Assembly (NCBI RefSeq): GCF_024362695.1
Contig: NC_065419.1
Span: 14,942,678 to 15,006,677, forward strand
Direction: 5' to 3'
Length of the DNA: 64,000 nt
From: Pectinophora gossypiella
Lineage: Eukaryota > Arthropoda > Insecta > Lepidoptera > Gelechiidae
Translations under genes and position numbers: made by a program
Shown: piece by piece, positions 8,975-18,992 of the stretch
How positions within the stretch are numbered: the stretch's first letter is position 1
Layout of the letters: the number at the start of each line of letters is the position of its first letter
The notes under the pieces: generated by a model
Seen by the model: the letters and a program-made list of their open reading frames with translations, nothing else
Told to the model about the DNA's origin: nothing
Database searches by the model: none

Positions 8975-9215
8975 GTCCAAGCCACGCTCTTGTCGGTGTA
9001 GCATCCTCCATGCTACTTTTTAGGAAAAATAGGGCAGTGGTTTCCCTTTTGCCTTCTGCCCCGCAGTACTTAGTCTAACGCGAGTGGAATGGCGCCCAGA
9101 CTAGTTCTATTTCAAAGCCGTACTAGGACTCCTGTCCTCCGCCTCTGAATAGTACTGACAGTTACTGCTGCCGTCTGTCAGTTTCCAGGTTACAGTACTT
9201 TGACTCACCTCAAAA
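8975..9215 (-). mobile_element. LINE-X 3' end, reverse
   Basis: The reverse complement contains AGCATGGAGGATGCTACACC and GACAAGAGCGTGGCTTG, the LINE-X 3' UTR seen at 25400-25480. The block TCCTCCGCCTCTGAATAGTA is shared with 26845-26935. Confidence 0.6.
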
Positions 9216-9465
9216 AAAAAAATAGACAACTGTTTAAAATTCTCGGCCAATCCTTTAATCCACTAGCACGCAACCAGATTAACTCTAACTTTTATCCAAG
9301 TGGTTTTAAATTCGATTCTCCTGTAATCCGGTTACGGAGCAATTGCATTGCAAGCAAGAAGAGTCGCCAGGGTTAGTGTGAGCGAGTCCTTGCGAACTGA
9401 CCAGCTGCAGGAGGAATATTGATGAGAGAGGTCACCAAGGACTGACCTGTAACAGGGTCATCTTT

Positions 9466-9520
9466 CAGTTTTATTCAATAACAATATAACTGTATGCGAA
9501 TGTCAGTTACACAGTTGGGT
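9466..9520 (-). mobile_element. LINE-L 3' tail, first part
   Basis: TTTTATTCAATAACAATATA and TGTATGCGAATGTCAG match the 3' tail of the LINE-L copy at 35819-36233. The rest of the element appears at 10021-10180, so about 500 bp has come between. Confidence 0.55.
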
Positions 9521-9534
9521 CGTGTACCAGGTTC

Positions 9535-9772
9535 AAGATAAATTATGAAATTCTGATTACTAAATAAACACAAATGTGAAACTAACGAAAAGCATTTTCT
9601 TTATTTTATTTAACTTAGTTATGAATTTTAATCAAGAAAAACGTAATAATAAGTTCGACATTTTATTACGTTTTTCTATGACGTCACAGTGTGCGTTTTC
9701 ATACAAATTCCATAGTAATTTCGTGTTTTGACGTTTAGTAAAAAGTAACTGATTTGACTAGTTGGAAACTAG
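9535..9772. mobile_element. MITE-Z copy
   Basis: AGGTTCAAGATAAATTATGA at one end; GACTAGTTGGAAACTAGCC at the other; TATGACGTCACAGTGTGCG and AAAACGTAATAATAAG inside. The same family in reverse is at 44172-44422, with partial copies at 26940, 28080, 32398, 50950 and 52720. No target duplication was secured. Confidence 0.6.
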
Positions 9773-10020
9773 CCTGTTAATACGAATTATTATAAGAAGT
9801 CAATTTACAGATTAACACGTTTACAGTCCCGTGATCCATATACGGGTCATGATGGACTAGTTCCATACATATGTGACCCATACATGGGTTACTAAGAAAC
9901 GACCAGGTACGCACTAAGGGTGGATGCTCCACTTGGGTCCGGGTAACTTAGCTAAGGTTGAAGTAATATGCGGGACTTACAAGGAAGTCAAAACATTTTG
10001 TACGGGGACTGTCATTGTGT

Positions 10021-10180
10021 TTAACAAGAGTCATAAAATTTAAAATCATCGATACAGTAACGACACATCTTCAAAAGGATATTTCTTTAGTTTTAAAAAC
10101 GGAAAGACTTTGACAGATTTTAATTCTTCAGGCAATTAATTTCCATCTTGAGATGCATATCAAGAGTGGCACGGGTTGTT
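10021..10180 (-). pseudogene. LINE-L C-terminus, second part
   Basis: The reverse strand resembles the RSLSIFKTRLKNML segment of the 36 kb copy, badly decayed. It lies inside a longer LINE fragment whose 3' tail is at 9466-9520. Confidence 0.5.
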
Positions 10181-10269
10181 TGGTTGATGACTGGTCTTAT
10201 TGGTCACTTGGTAGAGTTCATAAATAAGCTGCACATTTTGCAAAAACAATGAGCATTAATTGCAAAAGA

Positions 10270-10325
10270 TAACATAACATAGCAGCGCCTGTATCCCCGA
10301 AGAGCGTAGGTGCATAGTGTACCTT
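10270..10325 (-). mobile_element. LINE 3' tail (CTCTGCCTACCCC type), reverse
   Basis: The reverse complement reads CTACGCTCTTCGGGGATACA and GGCGCTGCTATGTTATG, a diverged copy of the tail at 1350. Confidence 0.45.
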
Positions 10326-10431
10326 ATCATCGCTAGCTATGTTTAAGTCTAAAATCTTGGAAAACACAAGGTATCAATAAATAGTCTATGATTCAAACAT
10401 GAATTTCAACTCATTAAGTCGAATTAAAGTA

Positions 10432-10615
10432 TAAGAAGAAAGAGAGAGGGTTAAGAGATTTTTATTCGAGAGGAAGGGGAAGACCAAGAAGAGCTTACAT
10501 GGAACAGATTAAAGAAAAGGTTAACGTCGTGTCTTATAGGGAAGTTAAGGAATTGGCCTTTGATAGACTGGAATAGAAAATGCTGCACCGAGAAAAGCGT
10601 GGCTCTTAAATTGAT
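10432..10615 (+). pseudogene. LINE-X C-terminus with internal stop
   Basis: The frame reads RGRGRPRRAYMEQIKEK, then VVSYREVKELAFDRLE, a TAG stop where the family has Trp, then KMLHREKRGS and TAA. A 3' UTR ending GATGATGA follows. Retrotransposon debris: the element is 5' truncated and its last domain is interrupted. Confidence 0.7.
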
Positions 10616-10687
10616 GATGAAGTCGAATTCAGTGGTTTAGAGCCCCAGCCGGGAATCGAACCCGTGACACTAAACAGGGCTATTACT

Positions 10688-11011
10688 GATGGCCTCTGTA
10701 GTCCAGTGGTTGAGCGATGTGCTCACGATCCGGAGATCCGGGTGCGAATCCCGGTGGGGACAAATCACAAAAATCACTTTGTGATCCCTAGCTTGGTAAG
10801 GACACCTGATCACCTGATTGTCGAAAAGTAAGATGATCCGTGCTTCGGAAGGCACGTTAAACAGATGGTCCCGGTTATTACTTACTTACTGATGTAAGTA
10901 CATAGTCGTTACATGAGTCATGTCAGGGGCCTATGGTAGCTCAATAATAACCCCGACACCAGAGTTGATGAGGTTGGTAATCCACCTCACAACCCACACG
11001 ATAGAAGAAGA
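10688..11011 (+). mobile_element. SINE-A copy
   Basis: Head CTCTGTAGTCCAGTGGTTGA, module CCGTGCTTCGGAAGGCACGT, body and GAAGAAG tail are all present. A separate, reverse tRNA-like B-box fragment (GGAATCGAACCCGTGAC) lies just upstream at 10645-10670. Confidence 0.85.
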
Positions 11012-11400
11012 GACTCATTCAATTGCAAAAGATAAATAAGAAGTAAAGCCGATATGAAATGAAAAGGCCTCGACGTCGGTCGGTCGTGCGATCCGATACA
11101 ATGGTTGAAATTGATCGAGTGAAATACGTTAAAAATTGCGCTGAAACTCGTCGTAAATGAAATAGTTTCGCGGCACGTAGTACCTACTCGTTACACGATC
11201 ACAATGAACGCTCACATTCTGAATTATTTCTACAATTTATCTGAAATGTTGCCTATAAATTACGTAATTTATTTTCAAAAGTACTCGAATTCATCGTAAG
11301 CGCCTTTTTGAATAAGCACATTCGATTGTAATGTTTGATAACAAAACCACTATTGGTATAATCTAATAAAGACGCTCAATAATACATTGATACTGGCATA
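11012..11400. other. No gene or repeat recognised
   Basis: Apparently unique, with CGACGTCGGTCGGTCGTGCG near 11070. Confidence 0.4.
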
Positions 11401-11404
11401 ATTT

Positions 11405-11876
11405 TGGCTACTTGACAGTTGTAAGAATAAAATATGAAATAATTCGGATATGGTAGTTTATCATTTAACGATAATTATCCAATAGTTACTTTTTATTAAG
11501 ATAATTTTGAAATATTTTATTTTTACAAAATAAGAATTCGTTTTTTTATCTGTGTTTTACAAAACCCGGAAGACGGGCGGCCATAATTGAGCTTCGTGTG
11601 ACGTCACATTTCAAAAAATAAACAAAAACTGATCTGTATCTGACAGGTTTCAAGTTATGCTGTTTGACAGTTTCTTTGTTAGTTGAAATGTGACATCGTC
11701 ACTGGGCAAAATGACACGTGACCAATCGTTTTCTCGCGAAATTTAAATTAATTAAAGAAAAATGAGATTTTTCTATTATTTTTAAGCTTTTTCGAGAAAA
11801 TAAATTATATTAAGAGGTATAAAATAAGCAATTGTAATTTTTAAAATACTTATCCGTAAACTGTCAAGTAGCCAAT
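11405..11876. mobile_element. MITE-Y, about 470 bp with inverted ends
   Basis: TTGGCTACTTGACAGTT at the left is the complement of AACTGTCAAGTAGCCAA at the right. The interior has GGGCGGCCATAATTGAGCTT, GTGTGACGTCACATTTC and AATGTGACATCGTCAC. A second copy, one end lost, is at 43745-44171. The superfamily is not determined. Confidence 0.65.
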
Positions 11877-11999
11877 TTAAACTGGTTACGTTCGGTAGGT
11901 ACATTTTTAGTCTGTGGTTTTTATAATGACAACTGGAGATTGTCTGTTGTTTTTTTTTTTCATAGCGAAATTATACACCATTATTTCAATTTCCAACAG

Positions 12000-12050
12000 A
12001 ACCCGCGAATAAAAACAAAAGCCAACCTTAAAATAACATTCACAAAAATG
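12000..12050 (+). other. Candidate host exon ending in ATG
   Basis: A TTTCAATTTCCAACAG acceptor-like run ends at 11999, and AAAAATG at 12044-12050 is followed by GTAAGT, a full consensus donor. The sequence between is not a repeat I recognise. If used, the ATG is the last codon of the exon and would open a frame that continues across an intron. Alternatively this is a first exon with its start upstream. No protein homology can be claimed from so short a piece. Confidence 0.3.
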
Positions 12051-12420
12051 GTAAGTTGTGCATTTTATTCACATGTGCAGTTGGTTGGGTTCCCAAGGGG
12101 TCGCCGAGTGCCCCGCGGGTTGGGGGAGGGTTGTCCGCAAGTTGTGGGTGTAAACCCGGGTTGCGGGTTTATGCCACGATTGACCCGGTGTTGACGCAGT
12201 GCAAATGATTTTATAAAGTTTGAAAGGGCTACTGTTTTGGACATGTCCACACTTTATCAACAAAAGTTAGTTTGTCGTTCCTTTTTGTGCTATTGTTCTT
12301 TGTTGAACTGCACAGTCAACACACAGTCAACTTTAGTGACAAAAAATACTTGCTCTCGCTAAAAAATATTGACCACAGTCACAGCCCGGACACTTCATTC
12401 CATACAAAATTCGCGTTCTG
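12051..12420. other. Apparently unique sequence, GC-rich patch
   Basis: 12075-12190 is unusually GC-rich for the region (GGTCGCCGAGTGCCCCGCGG and similar). No repeat partner was seen in the window and no convincing reading frame. Confidence 0.4.
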
Positions 12421-12424
12421 ACAC

Positions 12425-12650
12425 AGACATAGAATAAAGAATAATAACTGCGTATAGAACGGACACTCTCCGCCCCGCACTACTCGGTACCAAGCTAGAT
12501 TTACTTCACCCCCGTCCCCTCTTATTGGGTCTCAGTTTAGTCTAATTGGCGGTAAGCCATTATGATGTAAGAGAGCTCGCGTGGACTATTTCTCTCGTTC
12601 GCACTTACGCGTCAGGGGGCACACGATAAGAATAAGATTTTTGTATATAC
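12425..12650. repeat. Repeat G, longest copy
   Basis: AATAAAGAATAATAACTGCG, ACACTCTCCGCCCCGCAC, CTAGATTTACTTCACCCCCG, AGAGAGCTCGCGTGGACT, and an end with CACACGATAAGAATAAGATT. It gives the fullest layout of the family. Confidence 0.6.
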
Positions 12651-12734
12651 GGACTGTCAATAGCCTAAGTCTATTAATATAAGTATATATAACTCTCGCA
12701 TAATATTGGAGAGTTGGAGAAGATGTGATAAGAC

Positions 12735-12855
12735 CCTTTGGTCCCGACTATTAGCTGTAAAAACACTATTAGCTGTAGAGTATGCTCCATACCCCCTCCG
12801 GTTGATTGAGGAGAGGCCTGTTCCCAGCAATGGGACATATATTGGCTGTTTACGT
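12735..12855 (+). mobile_element. SINE-C fragment, 5' truncated
   Basis: Begins in the module at GGTCCCGACTATTAGC and runs through TATGCTCCATACCCCCTCCG to CCCAGCAATGGGACATATAT. Confidence 0.7.
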
Positions 12856-12865
12856 GATAAGATCC

Positions 12866-13050
12866 TTAGGCTGCGTTTCCAATGACGCGGAGCTGTGCGG
12901 AAATAAGCGGAGATGTGCAGGAATCCACCAATCACCGTGAGGGAGAGAGTGACAGAACGTCTTCGTTTTTCGCTCTATCGAACGCTGTGATTGGTCAAAT
13001 CCGCACATCTCCGCTCTTCTCTGCCCATCTTCGCGTCAGTGGAAACCTGT
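12866..13050. mobile_element. MITE with GGTTTCCA/CGTTTCCA inverted ends
   Basis: GGCTGCGTTTCCAATGACGC, GGAGATGTGCAGGAATCCAC and CAATCACCG at the left are mirrored by CGCTGTGATTGG, CCGCACATCTCCGCTC and GACGCGAAGATG-type sequence with GTTTCCAC at the right. CTTAG occurs at both flanks. A non-autonomous DNA transposon of unresolved superfamily. Confidence 0.65.
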
Positions 13051-13092
13051 CCTTAGTTGACTTTGCAAGACGCTCGGGAATAAAAAACTGAG

Positions 13093-13290
13093 GGCATTCA
13101 TTTTATATTAAAATAAATATAATGGAAAATGACTTTTATAAAAGGATGCCACATACAAACACAAGACAATAACATCATTTAAAATTTTAATAAGATAACA
13201 ATAAGGAAAAAGGCGAAATGAGTCAAATCAGTCAATTTATTTTATTCTTATTCTTCTTCTATTCTTAAAATGATCATAATGTGGTGGATA
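13093..13290 (-). mobile_element. Decayed LINE 3' UTR (type U relative)
   Basis: AAAAGGATGCCACATACAAA, CAAGACAATAACATCATTTA and AATGATCATAATGTGGTGG align with the type U 3' UTR at 4637-4930. Confidence 0.45.
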
Positions 13291-14290
13291 TTCTGCCAGT
13301 CTAGCTGAGAAGTTGTGAATTTAAAATTTAGAACGTTCATTGATGTTTTTTTTGCCTGCGACTCTTTTGATTGGCTGTCTGTATTGTATCTATTTACTTT
13401 TTTTTAATGCGTGTGTGACTATAGCCTAAATAAGTGCTGTTATTAGTCTCTTTAGGCAATTTAATTACAGAATTTGTATTATTTATGTCACAATGTATGA
13501 AGTTCAATAATGTGTGGGTGTTCATACGCTCCTCGCTTCCGTTCGCTCGGAATGAAATATCTTGATTAAGGAAAATGATTGAGACGAAATATTATATTAT
13601 TTATACTCACATTTTCTACTTACGTAAATAAATAACGTAATGAAGAGAGTATATACACTCGTTTTAATAAAATATGAAATAGAAATGTTTCTTTTCGCAT
13701 TTAGTTCAGCGAGAATATTCTCGAAACATCCGCTTTTTCTATTGTTGATGTCGGTGTAGCATTCTCCATTCTTATTTATCAAAGGCCATTTCTTTGACTT
13801 AGATGAATGTGTATTATGTTGAATAACATTATTTTGAATTTCACACCATACTATAGCCCACCCAGGTTCGATATATTATCTTATTAGTTTCGTCAGCGTT
13901 CAGTAAGAAAATTGAATTCTGGTTTGGAGAGCTGTGAATTCTGAATTCACTTGGGAATGCTCCTCAAGTTTACGACTCATCGACTTCAGTAAAACCGATA
14001 TTGCAACCGTATCTGTTTACAGTATTGCCTACATTTCAAACAATTATGTTTTATTGAACGTCAAATTGTATTTACATTAAAATTTCATTGATGTATAATG
14101 GGTTACTTGTCAAAGACAAGCGCCATCTAGCGCACATTTTATGAACCAATTAGTTCGTTTTAATACGTTTTAAAAGATATTTGAAAATGTAAAGTAGTAA
14201 CCAAACAACCTAACAGATGTCGCTAATAGACAACGTCAACTAAAAGGTGGAATCAACGACAACACGGCTTTTATTTTCCCCTCCTGATTA
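13291..14290. other. No gene recognised; one LINE-X scrap
   Basis: Mostly AT-rich unique DNA. At 13735-13800 the words GTCGGTGTAGCATTCTCCAT and TATCAAAGGCCA mark a reverse LINE-X 3' end fragment, as at 47185-47230. Confidence 0.45.
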
Positions 14291-14297
14291 TTATGTA

Positions 14298-14438
14298 CCG
14301 TCACGAGTACTAATATGTATACACTTTGAGACCATGTCACATTAACTTTTTGACAAATTAAACCTTATGTCTCATTAAATGTCAAATATGATAGTGCGAC
14401 ATGGTTCTAAAGTGGGGACACGATATAACTCATGACTG
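14298..14438. mobile_element. MITE-2 copy with TA target duplication
   Basis: CCGTCACGAGTACTAATATG at the left, CTCATGACTG at the right, TA on both sides. The core has ACCATGTCACATTAACTTTT and GTCTCATTAAATGTCAAATA. About 142 bp; a TA duplication suggests Tc1/mariner mobilisation. Confidence 0.75.
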
Positions 14439-14765
14439 TACACAACACACCAATTTCTACAAATTTCATTATATATTTCTCATTACTATTTGTCAATTTG
14501 CCGTTTGAAGAGCTCTACTTAGCGATATAAGTTAAAATTAAGTTACTTACTCATTAGTCAAAAGGCTTTACTTCATAGTATCAAAATTATCATACGGTTT
14601 CCTAAGTCTCACATAATGTTAATGCGACAAGATTCCAAGCAATTTTTTCAACGTAAATGCTTATTATTTCGTAAACCATATACTATATTCTCTCTGACAT
14701 TAATAAGGACATACCAACATAATATATGAGGAAGGTATGCCTCTGGCGATGGCATAAATCTTGCC

Positions 14766-14795
14766 CAATATGGCGCCCGTGACGTCATAAGTATG
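14766..14795. promoter_or_regulatory. Pair of CRE-like sites
   Basis: CGTGACGTCATAAGTATGAC then GTCAC: two TGACGTCA octamers within 25 bp, the consensus of CREB/ATF bZIP factors. GACGTCA words also occur inside MITE-Y and MITE-Z copies, so a MITE origin is possible. Function is not shown. Confidence 0.3.
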
Positions 14796-15004
14796 ACGTC
14801 ACTTCCTGTAAATTTCCTCCCACTGTATCTAGGCGACAAGTCCCATTATTGTCTCCAACAAATATATAATATATAAGATTTGTATTGGCAATAATTGGCA
14901 CGTATCACTGTGTTCTATTTATAGCATAGTCATGTTAAGATAAATGTTACGTTTGAACAGACTTACAGAGAATGAACAGCTGTATAATATATAAGTAGGA
15001 AGGT
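14796..15004. other. No gene or repeat recognised
   Basis: AT-rich; nothing supported. Confidence 0.4.
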
Positions 15005-15480
15005 CAATTGCCGGGGCTTCCACCTATTTCTACCAAAGTATTTCTCCCAGGGGAAATAGATTTCCATTCATTTCTACTGCTCTAATACAACGTGCTTTAT
15101 AATGTCAATGTAGCAATAATCGTATAATCTCAAACAAAAGTCTATATAAATTATTATTATTAGCCTGTGGGATCCCACTGCTGGGCAAGGGCCTTCCCCA
15201 TGTCTTTCCAAGTATCCCGGTTCTGTGCGAGCTCTGTCCAGTCTTTATATAAAAAAATATTTATTTTTATTAAACTAAAAATGAATTCCTTTCATAACTT
15301 AAAAACTACAAGAGAAACCGAGTAAATAGTTATTAATATAATTTTGTGGTATTAATGTAATTAAAAACTAAATTAAAGGAACTAAATAGGATGTTCTGAT
15401 AATGTAGTAGAAATGAATGGAAATGTATATCCCCTGAGAGAAATACTTTGGTAGAAATAGTTGGGAGAACCGGCAATTGC
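15005..15480. mobile_element. MITE of about 475 bp with 75-bp inverted ends
   Basis: CAATTGCCGGGGCTTCCACC, CTATTTCTACCAAAGTATTT and TTTCCATTCATTTCTACT at the left are mirrored at the right (AGTAGAAATGAATGGAAA to CCGGCAATTG). A LINE 3' end sits inside at about 15160-15245. The superfamily is unresolved. Confidence 0.7.
15160..15245 (-). mobile_element. LINE C-terminus/3' tail inside the 475-bp MITE
   Basis: The reverse strand encodes a DWTELAQNRDTWKDMGKA-like end, then CCCAGCAGTGGGATCCCACA and GGCTAATAATAATAA. The CCCAGCAGTGGG tail is the one SINE-C and SINE-D carry, consistent with SINEs borrowing this LINE's machinery. Confidence 0.65.
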
Positions 15481-15517
15481 TACAATATTTTTTTAAATTT
15501 TTAATATTATTAAAGTC

Positions 15518-15854
15518 ACAGCCTCCGTGGTCTAGTGGTTAGAGCGTTAGGCTCACGATAGAGGACCGGGTTCGTTTCCCGACGGGGACATTGTCGAAAT
15601 CACTTTGTGAGACTGGCCTTTGTTTGGTAAGGACTTTTCAGGCTTGAATCACCTGATTGTCCGAAAAAGTAAGATGATTCCGTGCTTCGGAGGGCACGTT
15701 AAGCCGTTGGTCCCGGCTATTAGCCGTAAAAACACATTCGCCAACCCGCAGTGGAGCTCCGTGGTGGAGTATTCGCCTTAACCCCTTCGGTTGATTGAGG
15801 GGAAGCCTGTGCTCAGCAGTGGGACGTAAATAGGCTGTTTATGATGATGATGAT
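15518..15854 (+). mobile_element. SINE-C, full length
   Basis: Head ACAGCCTCCGTGGTCTAGTG with B-box GGGTTCGTTTCCC, module CCGTGCTTCGGAGGGCACGT, then CGGCTATTAGCCGTAAAAAC, tail CTCAGCAGTGGGACGTAAAT and a GATGATGATGAT end. It lies within 40 bp of the 475-bp MITE. Confidence 0.85.
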
Positions 15855-16285
15855 TCAAATAAAATTTTTTCCAGTGTAGTTATGAGAGCCGCCGATAAGA
15901 GGCTGTCAGTCTGGCAGTGGGTACTCATTTGCGAATCAATACCAGTGACAGCTATCCTCCACTTGAATACGGAACCCACGCGAAAATCAATACAGCACAC
16001 TCCGAACAATGCCCGGGGAACTCTAAGACATTGGAGTTGTACTTGAATGAAAATGTAGACTTACTCTAGTCAAATGATGTGGGTCTCAAATTCTCAATCT
16101 AGTATAGGAGTCATAGATATTTTCTGGGAAAAAAGTTAGTTAGTAAAAATTTGTATGCTTCCACTTTTACAGAATTTAACATAATACATTGTACATTTTA
16201 TATTTTGTGTTTTTTTTTATATTTTTAGTTTAAGTAATTAATGTTGTTATTTTAAACTTTTTCATTATTAAAAATAAGAAGGTAT
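15855..16285. other. No gene or repeat recognised
   Basis: Apparently unique. Confidence 0.4.
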
Positions 16286-16286
16286 A

Positions 16287-16378
16287 CAGGATGTTAGTGA
16301 CATAGTAACGAAATCTTTGAGGGATGATTGAACCCATGATTTAGAGTTGATGTCAACTAAAATTTTCCGTATGTTATA
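16287..16378. mobile_element. MITE-P, single arm
   Basis: CAGGATGTTAGTGACATAGT, AACGAAATCTTTGAGGGATG and a TGATGTCAACTAAAATTTTC core: only the left arm remains. Confidence 0.6.
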
Positions 16379-16560
16379 ATTACATCAGCTACAGTGATAG
16401 TAACTGATACACCAGGTTGATAGTGATCAGAAAAATCCTCTAACATCAGAGTATACTTGATTGTAGTACAATCATTGTACTAAATTGCCAATATTATGTA
16501 AAAGTGCACAATAAGTGTTAATAAACTATGCTAATAAAAATAAAAACCATAATTAACTAT

Positions 16561-16700
16561 TTGCCCGCGACCCCGTGCGCGTGGACTTTATATAAACCTT
16601 CATCCCCTTGTCCCCTTTAGGGGATGAAATAGCTTAAATTTCTACCGGTAAAAGAATTCTCAAAATCCGTGCAAATCCGTGCTTCCTACAAACATGTAGT
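16561..16700. repeat. Interspersed repeat fragment (CGCGTGGACTTTATA type)
   Basis: GCCCGCGACCCCGTGCGCGT and GGACTTTATATAAACCTTCA resemble a widespread moth repeat, thought to be Helitron-like. Only one copy is in this window, so assignment rests on recall. Confidence 0.4.
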
Positions 16701-17330
16701 AAGTAATTTCTGAAACTTCTTTATAATATAGGGCCAGAGTGAACAGGCACCTTCTGAGCGAGCGAGCTCCATCTTAGGCCTCGTTAAAGCATTCGGGCAA
16801 GTTTGGGGCCAAGAGCAAACCCATCAAAGGTAAAAAAATAAATATATTATGTATATTATATATTATGAAAACAAAGCTACGAGTTCACGATCAAAGCCGT
16901 GGCAATTTGTAGCAATTACTACGTACGAGTATTAGTGACGTCACGTCTACGATGCTACGCCGTAGCAGACTAGACGGCGGCAGCTACGGCCACCATATTG
17001 CAATTTGCAAGGTCAATGACTCGCGACATGGTATGCATCATCGACTGACTAGGCACTAGACGTCTTATTAAAAATAAATAATAAAGATTTCATTCAACTT
17101 TACAAGAACAAATTTGCCAATTACGTTTAATATTACAGGAAGTTTGCTGTAAGTATTAAATTAGGAGTTTTACTTTGTCACTTTATTAATTTAATTTTGT
17201 GTTCTCTTTAGCGATATCTTTAGCGTCAAAGGTCGCTAATTGTTCCAGTGTTTGATTACTAGTGTTGGGAATCTTATTACAACATAAAAATGACAATACA
17301 AAATCTCTACAATATAACATAAGCTCACAT
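16700..17330. other. No gene recognised
   Basis: 16900-17010 holds TACG/CGTA-rich inverted words (CTACGCCGTAGC, GGCAGCTACGGCC) also seen near 58770-58840, possibly a MITE remnant. Confidence 0.4.
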
Positions 17331-17335
17331 AATTG

Positions 17336-17445
17336 GGTTAGAAGTACGTCCATCGCCAGATGACCTGAGTACTCACACCTCACCGAGTTTTCTGGTAGAC
17401 CAACGTGGTGCACGGTATCGCCCTCTGCAACGGTCAGTCCAACTG
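17336..17445. repeat. Repeat R copy
   Basis: AAGTACGTCCATCGCCAGAT, CACCTCACCGAGTTTTCTGG, TAGACCAACGTGGTG and CAGTCCAACTGTG. Relatives lie at 40330-40450, 44816-44930 and 50393-50500. Probably a LINE 3' UTR; class not proven. Confidence 0.5.
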
Positions 17446-18345
17446 TGTTTTTATAGCACTTAACCGTGCTTAGGAAAACGTGCGTGCTTGTGTGTGAATT
17501 AAGTGAGCGACAGACGGAGGGTGAAGAAGAGAAACTAGAATCACTTGGAATGAAATTATATTTTAAATTTACAGCTAAACCTAACTAACCTAGGTGCGAA
17601 TGAGTCCAAAGTTAGGACTACACTGAATTTTACTTAAAAACTATTTTACATTATGGCTAAATCGAGGTCACAATTTGGTGGCGTGATTGACGTCAGCGCA
17701 TCGCGTTCGGGCGCTGGCTCAGCAGGCTGGCTGTTCCATTAATTATGCTGACTTGAACTCGTGGAACGACGCTGGTCACGGTGTACGGGTGTGAGCAGGC
17801 GGGCGAAGGTACCGGTTACGTAACATGTGTGTGTGAGGTGGGGGCGTGTTTTTTCATATATTTTTTTCGATTTAAATTGCAATAATTGCAATTTGCTCTA
17901 CATTACAAGTTCAAATCATCCAATTTCACGGGGTTATTTTCCCATAATTTTAATTGTAGATTTTCTCATAACATCGGATTTAGGTTTTACAAAAGAATTT
18001 TCGATGACAGTTCAGAGTTGAAACATTCTTGGGCGGTGAGATGGCCAGCAATGAATTTTCTGGATTTTCAGATCTGAAATGACAGTTCCATTTTCAGATG
18101 TTTTTCACAGAAAGATAAGAATTTAGTAAGGAAATGATAATTGCACATCAATCATAGAAATGCAGTCTAATGTGGAAATAATAGCTAAGTGAAATTAGCT
18201 CTGGTGTCTAATGGATCTTCTGCTGATTCATGTCACGAGCTTTTCTTGTTCAAAGTGATAATTGATTTGAGTTGTATGGGATAACTGACGTATTTACCAT
18301 CTTTATAGATCGACTAAATAATTCTTCTATTTAATAGTTAAGGTG
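17446..18345. other. Apparently unique sequence with a GC-rich patch
   Basis: 17670-17850 is GC-rich (GCATCGCGTTCGGGCGCTGG, CAGCAGGCTGGCTG) with TAATTA and TGCTGACTTG words. It could be regulatory DNA of the gene suggested by the exon candidates; nothing more can be said. Confidence 0.35.
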
Positions 18346-18359
18346 TATTACCATTTTAA

Positions 18360-18575
18360 TTGTTGATTACCAGGCTGATCACCTGATTTTTCGAAAGTAA
18401 GATGATCCGTGTTTCGGAAGGCACGTTAAGACGTTGGTTCCGGTTATTACTTACTCATGTAAGTACGTAGTCGTTACATGAGCGATGTCAGGACCCTATG
18501 GTGGCTCAGTAATAACCCTGACACCAGGGTTGATGGGGTTGGTAATCCACCTTATAATCCACACGGTAGAAGAAG
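18360..18575 (+). mobile_element. SINE-A, 5' truncated, 10-bp target duplication
   Basis: Starts just before the CAGGCTGATCACCTGATT box, so the tRNA head is missing, and ends GTAGAAGAAG. ACCATTTTAA is duplicated at 18350-18359 and 18576-18585. A 5'-truncated SINE with a target duplication indicates incomplete reverse transcription at integration. Confidence 0.85.
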
Positions 18576-18629
18576 ACCATTTTAAATCCATGACAGCCTT
18601 ATTCGGAGAACGCATGACTTACACTCGTG

Positions 18630-18735
18630 TAAGTACTTCTGGACAATCAGGTGATCAGCCTGCACTGTCCTAACCAAACTAGGGATCATAAAGTGATTTG
18701 TCCCTGTCGGGTTTCGCACCCGGGACCTCCTCCTG
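18630..18735 (-). mobile_element. SINE-A head fragment, reverse
   Basis: ACAATCAGGTGATCAGCCTG, AACTAGGGATCATAAAGTGA and a reverse B-box GGGTTTCGCACCCGGGAC: the first half of SINE-A in reverse, close to the truncated forward copy. Confidence 0.75.
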
Positions 18736-18908
18736 TGTCCTAGTTATAGTATCTAATGTTGTGTCAACATTTTTGTTATGACAATAAACAATTTTTCATT
18801 TTCATAACTTTTAAAAAGCTTCCGATGCGTTTGACTGCGTGTAAAATAATTGTATCTTGCAAATCATGTTTGTACATGTAAACTAATGTTATCTTACTTT
18901 TGTTACAG

Positions 18909-18932
18909 ATACAATTTATTTCGGAACAATTG
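18909..18932 (+). other. Candidate 24-nt microexon
   Basis: TTATCTTACTTTTGTTACAG ends at 18908, and GTAAGT begins at 18933, so 24 nt (ATACAATTTATTTCGG, then AACAATTG) lie between consensus acceptor and donor. The length keeps frame. In frame 0 it reads IQFISEQL; in phase 2 it would create a TGA when joined to the 60.5 kb candidate. The adjoining sequence is not a known repeat here. Confidence 0.3.
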
Positions 18933-18992
18933 GTAAGTGTTGATGATTATGACAATCGACAGTAAGTGAAAGTGATAAAAATATGTATGATT

